A stretch of DNA of 64,000 bases from Protonemura montana (Eukaryota > Arthropoda > Insecta > Plecoptera > Nemouridae): NCBI GenBank assembly GCA_947568835.1, contig OX387604.1, positions 17,947,076 to 18,011,075 of the forward strand. The letters run 5' to 3'. Shown in pieces: positions 63,891 to 64,000 of the stretch. Under the pieces are notes generated by a model. The model had not been told where the DNA came from and searched no databases. It worked only from the letters and a program-made list of their open reading frames with translations. Numbering within the stretch: the stretch's first letter is position 1; every line of letters begins with the position of its first letter. A program made the position numbers and the translations under genes.

Positions 63891-64000
63891 GTCTTTATTT
63901 ATTTATTTTATTTATTACAATACATTTTATTGCACCTAGGTGCATGCCCTTTGCGTAATTACAACATTGTTGTTATCACAAGCATTAAAAATTGTCAATT

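Larger units (their letters stand above)
58767..64000. other. Repeat-rich right end, no complete gene
   Basis: Beyond the carbonic anhydrase 3' UTR are SINE R1 copies (59147-59566, 61262-61690, 63838-63890), a hAT transposase relic (60010-60330), a short-motif repeat of ccctggcatg (62420-62510), a 48-bp minisatellite (62887-63222), a 12-bp repeat (63755-63835) and one candidate terminal exon (62065-62215). Confidence 0.6.

Overview
The window is animal nuclear DNA, most probably from an arthropod. It is AT-rich, its genes are split into short exons with clear GT..AG borders, and most of the rest is intron, intergenic sequence and repeats. Gene content (an array of SV2-like transporters, a peroxinectin/chorion-type haem peroxidase, a secreted alpha carbonic anhydrase) fits an arthropod, but the class cannot be fixed from sequence alone. 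Exon models were built by hand from splice consensus, reading phase and homology. Every complete model closes in frame from ATG to stop.

Layout. 1-3.0 kb: the 5' part of a haem peroxidase gene on the minus strand, running off the left edge. 3.0-9.8 kb: no recognised gene, one full 5S-headed SINE, simple repeats and one unrecognised candidate exon (7108-6908). 9.85-38.0 kb: four paralogous 12-TM SV2-like major-facilitator transporters, called A (+, 9854-15000), B (-, 21278-15198), C (-, 26199-22140) and D (+, 31522-38035). A and B face each other tail to tail with 197 bp between stop codons. B and C are head to tail. D is separated from C by about 5 kb of repeat-rich sequence. 38.9-39.6 kb: the C-terminal exons of a small multi-pass membrane protein on the minus strand, with a possible further exon at 40594-40461. 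40.6-51.9 kb: a long gene-poor tract with a CAACAG array, SINE copies, a degenerate ~183-bp satellite and poly-C tracts. 51.9-58.8 kb: a complete secreted alpha carbonic anhydrase gene (+, 7 exons). 58.8-64 kb: SINE copies, a hAT transposase remnant, a 48-bp minisatellite and other repeats.

The transporter array is the main biological unit. All four copies keep the MFS loop-2 signature, the SV2-type 'ESP(K/R)(F/Y)LL' cytoplasmic motif and a glycosylation-rich luminal loop between TM7 and TM8, but sequences and lengths differ widely. They share a core exon pattern (162/163, 122, 242, 160 and 128 nt), and copies A, C and D depart from it at different introns. The peroxidase and carbonic anhydrase are separate secreted enzymes; nothing in the sequence ties them to the transporters.

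Repeats are abundant. The most notable are a SINE family with a 5S-rRNA-like head (about ten copies or fragments), a PIF/Harbinger remnant inside an intron of transporter B, two hAT traces, a retropepsin fragment, a tRNA-like repeat and ten G/C homopolymer tracts of at least 12 bases.
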